Below are positions 35,566 to 44,558 of a stretch of 64,000 nucleotides of DNA, one piece after another; position 1 is the first letter of the stretch, and each line of letters starts with the position of its first letter. The translations under genes were made by a program, and so were the position numbers. The notes below the pieces were generated by a model. It saw only the letters and a list, made by a program, of their open reading frames with translations, had not been told where the DNA came from and ran no database searches. Source of the DNA: Streptomyces tauricus (GTDB lineage: Bacteria; Actinomycetota; Actinomycetes; Streptomycetales; Streptomycetaceae); assembly GCF_014650955.1 (NCBI RefSeq), contig NZ_BMVY01000007.1, forward strand, positions 248,620 to 312,619, in the 5' to 3' direction.

Positions 35566-36348
35566 ATGAACACGATGACGCTCTGGCACATCACTCCCTG
35601 GGAGTTCGCCGCCCTCGCCGCCGCGGCCCTGCTCGTCGGCTTCTCCAAGACCGCCGTGAGCGGGGCCAACACCGTGAGCCTCGCGATCTTCGCGGCGGTC
35701 CTGCCGGCCAGGGCGTCGACAGGGGTGCTGCTGCCTATCCTGATCGTCGGGGACGTGCTCGCCGTACTCACCTACCGGCGGCACGCGCACTGGCCGACCC
35801 TGTGGAGGCTGTTCCCCGCGGTCGCCGCGGGCGTGGTCGTGGGCACGGTGTTCCTGGTGTGGGCCGACGACGCGATGGTGCGTACGTCGATCGGCGCGAT
35901 CCTGCTGTTCATGGCCGCGGTCACCGTGTGGCGCCGCCGGAAGGCCGAGGCGGGCGGGGCCGACGAGCAGCCCGACTCGGTGGCCACGCGGACCGGCCGG
36001 ATCAAGGCCCGCTCCTACGGAGTGCTGGGTGGCTTCACCACGATGGTCGCCAACGCGGGCGGCCCGGTGATGTCGATGTATCTCCTGTCCGCGGGCTTCC
36101 GCAAGCTCGGCTTCCTGGGCACCTCCGCCTTCTTCTTCCTGATCGTCAACGTCTCCAAGGTCCCCTTCAGCGTCGGCCTCGGCCTGATCGACGGCCACTC
36201 CCTGCTCCTGGACGCGGCCCTCGCGGCCTTCGTCCTGCCGGGCGCACTCATCGGCAAATGGGCCGTGGACCGCATCAACCAACGCCTCTTCGAACGCCTG
36301 GTGATCGCGGCGACGGTCCTGGGCGGCCTGCAACTGCTCCTCCGCTGA
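35566..36348 (+). CDS. TauE/SafE-family membrane permease
   Basis: A 260-aa integral membrane protein of the sulfite exporter TauE/SafE family (DUF81), with about eight hydrophobic segments and the family's repeated GF-x-K pattern: LLVGFSKTAVSGANT early and ITGPPA-like GGPVMSMYLLSAGFRK in the middle. Such proteins export sulfite, organosulfonates or related anions. No sulfur-metabolism gene adjoins it, so the substrate is open. It stands alone, followed by a dispersed repeat. Confidence 0.9.
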   Translation: MNTMTLWHITPWEFAALAAAALLVGFSKTAVSGANTVSLAIFAAVLPARASTGVLLPILIVGDVLAVLTYRRHAHWPTLWRLFPAVAAGVVVGTVFLVWADDAMVRTSIGAILLFMAAVTVWRRRKAEAGGADEQPDSVATRTGRIKARSYGVLGGFTTMVANAGGPVMSMYLLSAGFRKLGFLGTSAFFFLIVNVSKVPFSVGLGLIDGHSLLLDAALAAFVLPGALIGKWAVDRINQRLFERLVIAATVLGGLQLLLR

Positions 36349-36359
36349 CCCGTGCCCCT

Positions 36360-36435
36360 GGGGCGCGGGGCTGTTGGGGCGCGGGGCTGTGACCTTCCGC
36401 GGCTCCGCCGCGTGGGCGCGCCCGGCCCAAACGGA
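36360..36435. repeat. Dispersed Streptomyces intergenic repeat
   Basis: Two tandem copies of GGGGCGCGGGGCTGTT (36360-36375 and from 36376) are followed by the hairpin CGCGGC-TCC-GCCGCG (36398-36412) and TGGGCGCGCCCGGCCC. This is the same repeat family whose GAACTGCGCG variant is embedded in the NRPS at 21161. Here it is in its usual place, between genes. Confidence 0.75.
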
Positions 36436-36483
36436 CCCGCAGATTCCCGACAAACCCCCCAGTGGAACGTCTACGCTGAGCCC

Positions 36484-38376
36484 ATGCCCGAGGCATCCGC
36501 TCACCAGGCCCCACCGGCGTCCGACGGCGAGGAACCGCCGACGCCCTCCGACGGCACCCGCTACCTCCCGATCGCCGACCACGGCCTGATCGGCGACCTG
36601 CGCAGCGTCGCCCTCGTGGGCATCGACGGCACGATCGACTGGTACTGCTGCCCCTCCTTCGACGCCCCCAGCGTCTTCGCCTCGATCCTCGACGCGGACC
36701 AGGGCGGTTCCTTCGAACTGACGGCAGCCGTCCCGGCGCGGACCAAGCAGTTCTACTTCCCGGACACCAACGTCCTGCTCACCCGCTTCTTCACCGAGGA
36801 CGGCGTCGGCGAGATCCAGGACTTCATGCCGGTCGACGGCGACGGAGGCGGAGACGGCACCGGCGACGCGGGGGAGGCGGACCGGCACCGGCTGATCCGC
36901 CGCGTGCTGTGCGTACGTGGCTCGGTCCCCTTCCACGCCCGCGTGGCACCGCGCTTCGACTACGCGGCACAGCCGCACACCGCCCGCCTCCACGACGACA
37001 TGGTGGTCTTCGAGTCCAAGAACCTGTCGCTCGCCCTGACCTCCACCGAACCGCTCGCCTGCGACGGGCTGGACGCGACGGCGGACTTCAAACTCCAGGA
37101 GGGCGAGTCGGCGGTGTTCGCCCTCGACCAGGTCAGCGGCGACACCCAGCCCCGCCGCTGCCCGCGCGCCGAGGCGGAGGAACTGTTCGGCGCCACCGTG
37201 GCGTTCTGGCGGAACTGGCTGACCGCATCCCAGTACCGCGGCCGGTGGCGCGAGATGGTGCACCGCTCCGCGCTGACCCTCAAACTGCTCACCTACGCGC
37301 CGACCGGCGCGATCGTGGCCGCCGCGACGACCAGCCTGCCCGAGCAGATCGGCGGCGAACGGAACTGGGACTACCGGTACGTGTGGGTGCGCGACGCGGC
37401 CTTCTGCGTGTACGCCCTGCTGCGCCTGGGGTTCACGAGCGAGGCCAAGTCGTTCATGGCGTTCACGGCCCGGCACATCAGCCCCGGGGACGGCCGCCCC
37501 GCGGGCCCGCTGCAGATCATGTACGGCATCGACGGGCGCACCGACCTGCGCGAACAGGAAGTCGGCCACCTGGAGGGATACCAGGGCTCCGCCCCCGTCC
37601 GGATCGGCAACGCGGCGGCCGACCAGCTCCAGCTCGACATCTACGGCGCCCTCATCGACTCGGTCTACCTCTACGACAAGTGGGCCCAGCCGATCTCCAG
37701 CGACCAGTGGGACGACATCTGCGCGCTGGTGGAGTGGGTGTGCGACCACTGGGACCAGCCCGACGAGGGTGTCTGGGAGACCCGCGGCGGCCGGAAGAAC
37801 TTCCTCTACTCCCGGCTCATGTGCTGGGTGGCGATCGAGCGGGCGATCAGGCTGGCCAACCGCCGGGGCCTGCCCGCGGACCTCCCGCGCTGGCGCGGCG
37901 CCCGCGACACGATCTACCGGCGGATCATGGACCGCTGCTGGTCACCGACGCGCAAGGCCTTCGTCCAGCACGAGGACGACGACGTCCTGGACGCCGCGGT
38001 GCTGATGATGCCGCTGGCCAAGTTCATCTCACCGACCGACCCGAAGTGGCTCTCCACACTCGACGCGCTCACCGAGGACCTGGTCTCCGACTCGCTGGTC
38101 TACCGCTACGACCCGAAGGTCAGCCCCGACGGCCTGCGCGGCGAGGAGGGCACCTTCTCGATCTGCTCCTTCTGGTACGTCGAGGCGCTGACCCGGGCCG
38201 GCCGGCTCGACGAGGCACGCCTGGCCTTCGAGAAGATGCTCACCTACGCCAACCACCTCGGCCTGTACGCCGAGGAGATCAGCCACACCGGCGAACAACA
38301 GGGCAACTTCCCCCAGGCCTTCACCCACCTGGCCCTGATCAGCGCGGCCTTCAACCTGGACAAGGCCCTGGGCTGA
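36484..38376 (+). CDS. Glycoside hydrolase family 15 protein (glucoamylase/trehalase-like)
   Basis: A 630-aa cytoplasmic GH15 enzyme: an N-terminal beta-rich domain ([32 protein letters not shown]) and a C-terminal (alpha/alpha)6 barrel. Landmark segments are [22 protein letters not shown] and, with the catalytic Glu region, [20 protein letters not shown]. Actinobacterial relatives include enzymes hydrolysing trehalose, so trehalase or glucan glucohydrolase activity is likely. The ATG at 36484 is chosen over upstream in-frame codons, which lie in the repeat. Convergent with the MFS gene, 56 nt apart. Confidence 0.92.
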   Translation: MPEASAHQAPPASDGEEPPTPSDGTRYLPIADHGLIGDLRSVALVGIDGTIDWYCCPSFDAPSVFASILDADQGGSFELTAAVPARTKQFYFPDTNVLLTRFFTEDGVGEIQDFMPVDGDGGGDGTGDAGEADRHRLIRRVLCVRGSVPFHARVAPRFDYAAQPHTARLHDDMVVFESKNLSLALTSTEPLACDGLDATADFKLQEGESAVFALDQVSGDTQPRRCPRAEAEELFGATVAFWRNWLTASQYRGRWREMVHRSALTLKLLTYAPTGAIVAAATTSLPEQIGGERNWDYRYVWVRDAAFCVYALLRLGFTSEAKSFMAFTARHISPGDGRPAGPLQIMYGIDGRTDLREQEVGHLEGYQGSAPVRIGNAAADQLQLDIYGALIDSVYLYDKWAQPISSDQWDDICALVEWVCDHWDQPDEGVWETRGGRKNFLYSRLMCWVAIERAIRLANRRGLPADLPRWRGARDTIYRRIMDRCWSPTRKAFVQHEDDDVLDAAVLMMPLAKFISPTDPKWLSTLDALTEDLVSDSLVYRYDPKVSPDGLRGEEGTFSICSFWYVEALTRAGRLDEARLAFEKMLTYANHLGLYAEEISHTGEQQGNFPQAFTHLALISAAFNLDKALG

Positions 38377-38432
38377 GCCACCCCGGCGCCCGCCGGCGGA
38401 GCCGCAGCCACCACACCACCGTCGCGGCGGAG

Positions 38433-40595
38433 CTACCGGCGGCCACCCTCCGCCGTGGCCGTGGCGAGGGTCTTGCCCCCGGCCCCGGCCTCCGTCGGCG
38501 TGTCGTCGCTCAGGTCCTCGACCAGGAGCCGCTTGGCGATGCTGTCGACGGCGACACGAAGCTCCGCCCCCGACGGCCGCCCGAGGTCCCGCTCGACCCG
38601 GTCGGCCAACCACCGCGCCCACGCCTCGCCGATGACCCGCGCCTCGCGCGCCCCCGCCTCGGTGTGGGAGAAGAGGCCGCCCTCACGGGTGAGGTAGCCC
38701 TCGTCGACCATGCGCTGGAAGACCGGCACCAGTACCTCCGGAGGCATATGGCGGCGGGCGGCGATCATCGAAAGACTGGCGTGGCCGACCATCCGGGTGA
38801 ACAGCTCGACCTGCATGACGGTCCAGGCCGCCGCGATGTCCAGCCGGGTGTCCGCCTCGACGACGATCCGGCGCAGGGTCTCGGGCCCGGTACCGCCGAG
38901 GATCTTCCCGACCGTGGCTTCGAGCCGCTGCTTGTTGTCGGCCGCGGACGGGGTCGCGAAGCCCTCGCCCATGTCCGTGGACCCCATCCGCGCGCTGTCG
39001 CGCAACTGCACCTGCTTGAGGAACAGGGAGACCAGGAATCCGAGCGCCGCCACGGGCACGGTCCACAGGAAGACGGTCTGCAGCGTCTCGGCGTACGCCT
39101 TCACCAGAGGCGCGGCGGTCGCCGACGGCAGGCTGTGCAGCCCTTCAGGGCTGGTCGCCGCCTTGGTGACGGCCGCGGGGTCGGTCCCGCCGATCCGGGC
39201 CGCCTCGGCGACCCCGTCCGCCAGGTTCGGCTTCAGCGTGTTGGCGTAGATCGTGCCGAAGACCGCGGTCCCGAAGGAACTGCCGAGCGTACGGAAGAAG
39301 GTGACGCCGGACGTCGCCGTACCCAGGTCGGTGTACTCGACGGTGTTCTGCACGGCGATGGTGAGGACCTGCATGCACAGCCCGATCCCCGCGCCGAGCA
39401 CGAACATGTAGAGCGAGGAGAGCCAGGTGCTGGTGCCGCTGTTCATCAGGGAGAGCAGATAGAGCCCGACGCCCATCACCAGCGAGCCGACGATGGGGAA
39501 GATCCGGTAGTGGCCGGTCTTGCTGATGACGTTGCCGCTGAACACCGACGCGATGAGCAGACCGACGACCATGGGCAGGGTGCGTACGCCGGAGACCGTC
39601 GCCGAGTCGCCGTCCACGTACTGCAGATACGTCGGCAGGAACGTCATCGCGCCGAGCATCGCGAAGCCCACGATGAAGCTGAGGATCGAGCAGACTGTGA
39701 AGACGGGGTTGCCGAACAGCCGCATCGGCAGCATGGGCTCGGCCGCGCGGGTCTCCACCCGGCAGAAGGCCGCGAGGGCGAGGACACCGCCCGCGAAGAG
39801 CCCGATGATCGTGGGGGAGCCCCAGGCGTACTCGTTGCCGCCCCAGCTCGTCGCCAGGATCAGGGCGCTGGCGCCGACCGCCACCAGGGCGATGCCCAGA
39901 TAGTCGATGACCGGCCGGGACGGCGACTTCACCACCGGGATCGTGCGGGCCGCGGCCACCACGACGAGGATCGCGATGGGGACGTTGACGTAGAACGCCC
40001 AGCGCCAGGTGAGGTGGTCGGTGAAGAGGCCGCCGAGCAGGGGACCGATCACGGTGGCGACACCGAACACCGCGCCGATCGCACCCTGGTACTTGCCGCG
40101 CTCGCGCAGCGGGATCACGTCGGCGATCAGGGCCATCGCGGTGACCATCAGACCACCCGCGCCGATGCCCTGCATGGCCCGCCAGGAGATCAGCAGGAGC
40201 ATGTTCGAGGAGAGACCGCACAGGAACGAGCCGGTGATGAAGATGATCGCCGACGCCTGGAAGACGAGCTTCCGGCCGAAGAGGTCACCGAACTTGCCGA
40301 CGAGCACCGTGGCGACGGTCTCCGCCAGCAGATAGCTGGTGACCACCCAGGACATGTGCTCCGCGCCGCCGAGGTCCGACACGATCGTGGGCAGGGCCGT
40401 CCCCACGATCGTCTGGTCCAGCGCGGCCAGCAGCATGCCGAGCATGATCGTCACGAAGACGACGTTGCGACGGCGCTTGTCCAGCACGGGCGGCTGCGCG
40501 GCGGGCGCTTCGGCGGCGGGCGGTCCTGCGGGGGGTCCGGCGGTGTCGGTGGTCGTCACACCGGTCAGCTTCACACCGGCCGGTGGGGTGTGCAT
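38433..40595 (-). CDS. DHA2-type MFS multidrug exporter fused to a winged-helix domain
   Basis: 720 aa. The first about 550 residues form a 14-segment EmrB/QacA-type proton-driven drug exporter, with [14 protein letters not shown] in TM1, GDLFGRK between TM2 and TM3, and [14 protein letters not shown] in TM4. The last about 170 residues are cytoplasmic and resemble a MarR/PadR-like winged helix ([28 protein letters not shown]). Family exporters are about 500 aa, so the tail is an addition. The ATG at 40595 lacks a clear RBS; a GTG at the VTTTDT position a few codons in could be the real start. No local repressor gene adjoins it. Confidence 0.9.
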   Translation of the reverse strand: MHTPPAGVKLTGVTTTDTAGPPAGPPAAEAPAAQPPVLDKRRRNVVFVTIMLGMLLAALDQTIVGTALPTIVSDLGGAEHMSWVVTSYLLAETVATVLVGKFGDLFGRKLVFQASAIIFITGSFLCGLSSNMLLLISWRAMQGIGAGGLMVTAMALIADVIPLRERGKYQGAIGAVFGVATVIGPLLGGLFTDHLTWRWAFYVNVPIAILVVVAAARTIPVVKSPSRPVIDYLGIALVAVGASALILATSWGGNEYAWGSPTIIGLFAGGVLALAAFCRVETRAAEPMLPMRLFGNPVFTVCSILSFIVGFAMLGAMTFLPTYLQYVDGDSATVSGVRTLPMVVGLLIASVFSGNVISKTGHYRIFPIVGSLVMGVGLYLLSLMNSGTSTWLSSLYMFVLGAGIGLCMQVLTIAVQNTVEYTDLGTATSGVTFFRTLGSSFGTAVFGTIYANTLKPNLADGVAEAARIGGTDPAAVTKAATSPEGLHSLPSATAAPLVKAYAETLQTVFLWTVPVAALGFLVSLFLKQVQLRDSARMGSTDMGEGFATPSAADNKQRLEATVGKILGGTGPETLRRIVVEADTRLDIAAAWTVMQVELFTRMVGHASLSMIAARRHMPPEVLVPVFQRMVDEGYLTREGGLFSHTEAGAREARVIGEAWARWLADRVERDLGRPSGAELRVAVDSIAKRLLVEDLSDDTPTEAGAGGKTLATATAEGGRR

Positions 40596-40755
40596 GCGGG
40601 GCCGTCCGCATGGGGGTGCGGGCGGCGTGGGGGTACGGGTCGTACGGAGGTGCGGGCCGCTGAGCTGCCATGAATCGCCCGCACGTCCCGAGCCCGCCGC
40701 ACGGCGTCACGGCCGCACGGCGTCACAGCGGTCACCCCGTCCGGCCGCGGGCGGC

Positions 40756-41268
40756 CTACGAGTCGCCGCCCCGCAGCCGCGGCGCCCGCGCCGACGCGTC
40801 CACGGCAGTCTCGTCCCGCTCCACGGAACCCGCCAATTCCCGCGCCCAGGAGGCCAGTTCGGCCAGCGCGAGCCCGTACGGACGGGGGTTCCCGGAACCC
40901 GCGCCCCACTCCTCGACAGCGCCGGCCCCCCGCCGCAGCAACCGGGCCCCGCCCGTCACGTTCCCCCGGGCCGCGTGCGTCAGGCCCACCGCGAGCTGGG
41001 CAAGCCCTCGCCACAGCGCCCGCTCCTCGTCGGGGCCCGACTTCCAGGCGTCCTCGAAGACCTCGTGCGCGTGGAACGGCTTCCCCGCCGTCAGTAGGAC
41101 CTGGGCCTCGGTGACCGTGTCCTCCGGGGCGCGCACCACCCCCTCGGGCTGCCGCTCCACTCCGTCCACCCCGTACGGCAGGGGTCGCCCGAGCCCGTCC
41201 CGGGGCCGGGCGTTGCGCGCGCGGCCCTCGGTGTCCCGGTCCCGCCTGTCGCCAGAAGTGTCACTCAT
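40756..41268 (-). CDS. DUF309 family protein
   Basis: A 170-aa soluble protein with the DUF309 core GKPFHAHEVFEDAWKSGPDEERALWRGLAQLAVGLTH (two His, Glu and Asp that could bind metal), then GNVTGGARLLRRGA. The ATG at 41268 (MSDTSGDRR) has GAGGG upstream. In-frame codons further up read through the intergenic region toward the tRNA and are not supported. Function is unknown; relatives are widespread in actinobacteria and Bacillus. Confidence 0.85.
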   Translation of the reverse strand: MSDTSGDRRDRDTEGRARNARPRDGLGRPLPYGVDGVERQPEGVVRAPEDTVTEAQVLLTAGKPFHAHEVFEDAWKSGPDEERALWRGLAQLAVGLTHAARGNVTGGARLLRRGAGAVEEWGAGSGNPRPYGLALAELASWARELAGSVERDETAVDASARAPRLRGGDS

Positions 41269-41403
41269 CCCTCGATTGTCCCCCTTGCCCGCCCTGCTCG
41301 TGCTACCCGCCCTGCTCGCCCTACTCGCCGTCTTCGAGGCATCGCCTTGGGTGCGGTAAGGTTCTGTTCGCGCGATCACGCGGTTCACCGCGGCGAGGCG
41401 CAT

Positions 41404-41477
<74 letters not shown>

Positions 41478-41486
41478 CGGTGTGAA

Positions 41487-41522
41487 GGGTCTTCGCAGGC
41501 GACAGCCTGCGGGGGCCCTTTT
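41487..41522 (+). terminator. Intrinsic terminator after tRNA-Pro
   Basis: A 14-bp stem (GGGTCTTCGCAGGC against GCCTGCGGGGGCCC, some G-T pairs) with loop GACA is followed at once by TTTT. It begins 9 nt after the tRNA and fits a canonical factor-independent terminator. Confidence 0.85.
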
Positions 41523-42118
41523 CTCGTGGGCCGCATTCCGGATTCCACGGTCGAGTCCGTCGATCATGGCCGAGACGTTTCCGCTGATGGCCACAACTTG
41601 CACGGCATTAAGTGCCGGTGTTCTGTCGGCCTCTTCGCCGAGTGGGCCCATGATTCACTGATCAGTGCTCCGATGCTCCGGAGACTGATTCAATGGGTGA
41701 GGATTGTTTTGGAGAGACGGCAGGAACGTCAGGGGGCACCGGTTCGCGTAATCGGTAATCCGGCCGGCGACGGTCGCGCCCACACGCCTGTTCCGAATCC
41801 TCATGTCGATAAATCGGCCACACTCTCCCCTTCGGGCGCGGCGGGTCCCCTTGTTCCGCAGGGGCGCCGACTGGTCTCATATGGGGTTTGACGTACGTGC
41901 GGACTTCGTAGCGTAAGCGGTGTCCTCGTGGTTCTCCGGGGGTGCCCTGTCTTGAGGCGGGAGACGGCGTTGGGCAGGCACTCGCGTTCGGTGCGGCGGA
42001 TGTGCGGGGATCCCGGAACGGCATCGGATCCGGTGAAGGCGGGCCGCGGAGCGGGGGGCCGTGGGCAGAGCGGTTCTCCGGCCGGCCGTGCGGGCCGCGT
42101 GCTCCCCTGGGACGCGTT
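41523..42118. other. Gene-poor spacer between tRNA-Pro and the polyketide cluster
   Basis: About 600 bp with lower GC than the flanks and no reading frame that looks like a protein; the open frames here are arginine-rich or simple antisense artefacts. It separates the housekeeping block from the polyketide cluster and should hold the promoter of the phosphopantetheinyl transferase. I see no operator or repeat I can name. Confidence 0.5.
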
Positions 42119-42961
42119 ATGACGCTTCCGGGCGACTCGACCGTGGGACCCCCGCTCCGTGAACCCGTCGAGGTCCTGGACCGGGACGACGGCTGGGAAC
42201 GGGTGTTCCGCGATCTCCGGCAGTGCGGGACCGCCCTCGTGCACACGCGGCTGGCCGACTGGTGCCCCGAGCCGGAGGACGTCCCGGAGATGCGCCGCCT
42301 GCTGGGCCGGGACTGGTCCCGCTATCTCGACTTCGCCCGCCCCGAGGCCCGGATCCGGCACGTCGCCGGCCGCCTGCTGCTGAAACACGCGGCCGGCGCG
42401 ATGCCGTGCGGCGACCCCGAGAACCTGGAACTCGGCTACGGGCCGGCCGGACGCCCGTATCTGCGCGGCTGCGACCGGGTCGACATCAGCCTGAGTCACG
42501 CCGAGGACCTGCTGCTGGTGGGGCTCACCACCACCGGCCTGATCGGGGTGGACTCGGAGCGCGCCGACCGGCAGCCGTCCGGCCCGGGGATGAGCGGGCA
42601 TGTGTGCACGCCCTACGAGCTGATCTCGCTCGCCAACCTGCCGGAGGCCGACCGCAATCCGACGCTGGTGCGGCTCCGTACGCTCAAAGAGGCCTACGGA
42701 AAGGCCATCGGGGCCGAGAACCGGCTCCGCTTCACGGAGTTCGGGTTCGGCCCCGACGGCAAGCCCGTGCAGGTGCACCGGCCCGACGGAACGCCCGGCA
42801 CGGGTGCCGAGTGGGCGTTCCGCACCTTCCTGCTGCCCAACGGTTACTGCGTGGGTGCCGCCGTGTACGACGCCGGCTTCGACACCTCACGGACGGCTCT
42901 CGCCCGCGAGGTGGCTACTCCTGCGAACTGGGCTGGACCAGCCCGGACAGCGTGGCGTTGA
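42119..42961 (+). CDS. Sfp-type 4'-phosphopantetheinyl transferase
   Basis: A 280-aa enzyme that transfers phosphopantetheine from CoA to carrier-protein serines, here presumably the PKS ACPs (and possibly the NRPS T domains). The family motifs are in place: DISLSHAEDLLLVGLT, the Mg-binding GVDSERAD, and the LKEAYGKAIG signature. The ATG at 42119 is preferred because the upstream in-frame extension is proline/glycine-rich non-conserved sequence. It leads the polyketide block, and polyene clusters such as nystatin also carry a dedicated PPTase. Its 3' end overlaps the convergent regulator by 47 bp. Confidence 0.92.
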   Translation: MTLPGDSTVGPPLREPVEVLDRDDGWERVFRDLRQCGTALVHTRLADWCPEPEDVPEMRRLLGRDWSRYLDFARPEARIRHVAGRLLLKHAAGAMPCGDPENLELGYGPAGRPYLRGCDRVDISLSHAEDLLLVGLTTTGLIGVDSERADRQPSGPGMSGHVCTPYELISLANLPEADRNPTLVRLRTLKEAYGKAIGAENRLRFTEFGFGPDGKPVQVHRPDGTPGTGAEWAFRTFLLPNGYCVGAAVYDAGFDTSRTALAREVATPANWAGPARTAWR

Positions 42962-43943
42962 CCCCCGCCTGGAAACGGCTGGTGGCCTTCAACTCCTCGG
43001 TGATCTCGGCGATGTGCCGACGGCAGGTGCGTACGGACATGCCGAGCCGCCGGGCCACCATCTCGTCCTTGTACCCGTTGGCCATGAGCCGCAGGATCGA
43101 CGCCTTGACCTCGTCGGCGAGCGGCTCGGGGGTGCTGGTGCCGGGCTGGAAGGGCAGGGCGCCCTGCCACATGTGGTCGAACACCGAGCACATGAAGGCG
43201 ACCAGGTTGGGCTCTCTTATGATCACCGCGCCGCGCCCGGGGTCGGGCAGGTTCTGTTCCGGCAGGAAGGCGACTTCGCGGTCGTAGATGATCAGTCTGT
43301 CGATGAGTTCGTCGGTGGTGCGTATCTCGGCGCCCTTGGCGGTGACTTCGGAGACATAGGCGCTGGTGACCAGATCGCTGCGTGCCGTGTGCTGGTAGAG
43401 GGTGCGCATTCGGACACCCCGGTCCAGTGCGGCGACATTTGAATTCCGGACGGTGTCGAGAACTTCGGGTGGACGGGCTCCTCCAGGTTGAACGGTCAAC
43501 ATTTCGGCGCGCGCCCGGAGCAGATGCTCGTCCAGGAGGGCGCGAATGGTGTCGACGTCCGTGATGAGGTCGAAGGCTTCCATCTGATTGCGCTGGCGGC
43601 GACCCTCGAAATAGGTCGGCATCAGGGAAAGCATTCGGGTGCGGACTTCACTGACCGCCTGTTGCAGTTCGCGTATCTGCCACTCCGAGGAGCCCAGCAG
43701 CTCCGCGGCGGCGGCGTCCGGGCTCACGGGAGCCAGCCGGTCAGGGTCGCCGGGCAGCGGCTGCAGCAGCCGCAGGTGGCGTAGTACCCCCTCGATCCGG
43801 GACACTTCCGTGCTGGACGCCTGTAATTCATCGGCTATTTCTTCTCGCACGAACTGGCCACGCTGAATTGCATGTCGATAAGCGTTGGCGCTTGCGTGGT
43901 CGAGTTCGGCGAACTCCGGCGTGGAGCCGTTGATTCCTCCCAT
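42915..43943 (-). CDS. LuxR-type HTH transcriptional regulator
   Basis: 342 aa. The C-terminus holds a LuxR-like helix-turn-helix (EVKASILRLMANGYKDEMVARRLGMSVRTCRRHI, about residues 275-310). The N-terminal about 95 residues look like a TrmB-style winged helix (FVREEIADELQASSTEVSRIEGVLRHL), followed by a ligand or phospholipase-D-like middle domain. Start ATG 43943 is supported by GGAGAAGGA about 8 nt upstream; an in-frame ATG at 43982 lacks this. No receiver domain. It is probably a pathway regulator of the polyketide cluster, based on position between the PPTase and the LAL regulator. The stretch 43944-44126 upstream contains no gene I can support. Confidence 0.88.
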   Translation of the reverse strand: MGGINGSTPEFAELDHASANAYRHAIQRGQFVREEIADELQASSTEVSRIEGVLRHLRLLQPLPGDPDRLAPVSPDAAAAELLGSSEWQIRELQQAVSEVRTRMLSLMPTYFEGRRQRNQMEAFDLITDVDTIRALLDEHLLRARAEMLTVQPGGARPPEVLDTVRNSNVAALDRGVRMRTLYQHTARSDLVTSAYVSEVTAKGAEIRTTDELIDRLIIYDREVAFLPEQNLPDPGRGAVIIREPNLVAFMCSVFDHMWQGALPFQPGTSTPEPLADEVKASILRLMANGYKDEMVARRLGMSVRTCRRHIAEITEELKATSRFQAGVNATLSGLVQPSSQE

Positions 43944-44126
43944 GCAGTCCTTCTCCCCCGTGCTGACTTCAGTTGTTGCCATGCAACTTTACGCCAGCGG
44001 AGCTGACTTGGGGGGAGCGCGGGAGTCGGGCATCCTGGATCTCGTCACTCGAAGGGGGGTGGGAAGCGATGACGACGTACGACGCTTCTCCGCTGAATAA
44101 ACAGAATCAGCATCAATGGGGGATGC

Positions 44127-44279
44127 ATGGGGCTCTTCGTGATGAGAAGCATCATTTCGGGCGGACTGCCGACGGGGTCCGCGCGCGGGACAGCGGGTCC
44201 GGCTAGGCGTGAGGCGGGCGGGGAGCGCTGGCTCCAGGGCCTGTCCGACGACAACGGCTGGCCGCGCACGTGTAGTTGA
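44127..44279 (+). CDS. Possible small ORF, 50 aa
   Basis: ATG 44127 (MGLFVMRSIISGGLPTGSAR at the start) runs to TGA 44277-44279. GGGGG lies just upstream, and a perfect terminator hairpin begins 9 nt after the stop. That placement is the only positive evidence. The N-terminus is mildly hydrophobic and the rest is Arg/Gly-rich; no family is recognised, and there is no leader-core pattern typical of a ribosomal peptide. It could equally be untranslated leader or spacer. Confidence 0.25.
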   Translation: MGLFVMRSIISGGLPTGSARGTAGPARREAGGERWLQGLSDDNGWPRTCS

Positions 44280-44288
44280 CGTGAGTTT

Positions 44289-44323
44289 CAGTGGCCCCTC
44301 CCCTTCGCGGGGAGGGGCCACTG
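44289..44323. terminator. Strong hairpin terminator
   Basis: A perfect 15-bp stem, CAGTGGCCCCTCCCC against GGGGAGGGGCCACTG, with loop TTCGC. No T-tract follows, which is common for Streptomyces terminators. It lies downstream of the LAL regulator gene (236 nt past its stop) and can also end transcription from the left, so it is probably bidirectional. Confidence 0.85.
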
Positions 44324-44558
44324 CTGTGCCAGGGTCAGGTGGCTCGGGTCGGCGGGCGGACGCGGTGCGGGCGGTGCCCCGGCCGGGGAGTCGCCCGCGC
44401 AGCGCGACGTTCACCACCTATTGCGACAGTAATTCTTGACCGAGTGCAAAATGCCTCCGTGCTGGCCCGACGTGAATTCCAGAACTCGGTTGTCACCGTG
44501 CCAAGGCAAAGAAACGGTGGAAACCCGCGGCGGCCTTCGGTCGCCGCGGACGAGGTTC

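Noticed and set aside
36909..40673. A 3.7-kb plus-strand frame spanning the GH15 and MFS genes, and one at 44436-47546 opposite the LAL regulator
   Set aside because: They have the composition of shadow frames and overlap well-supported genes in other frames.
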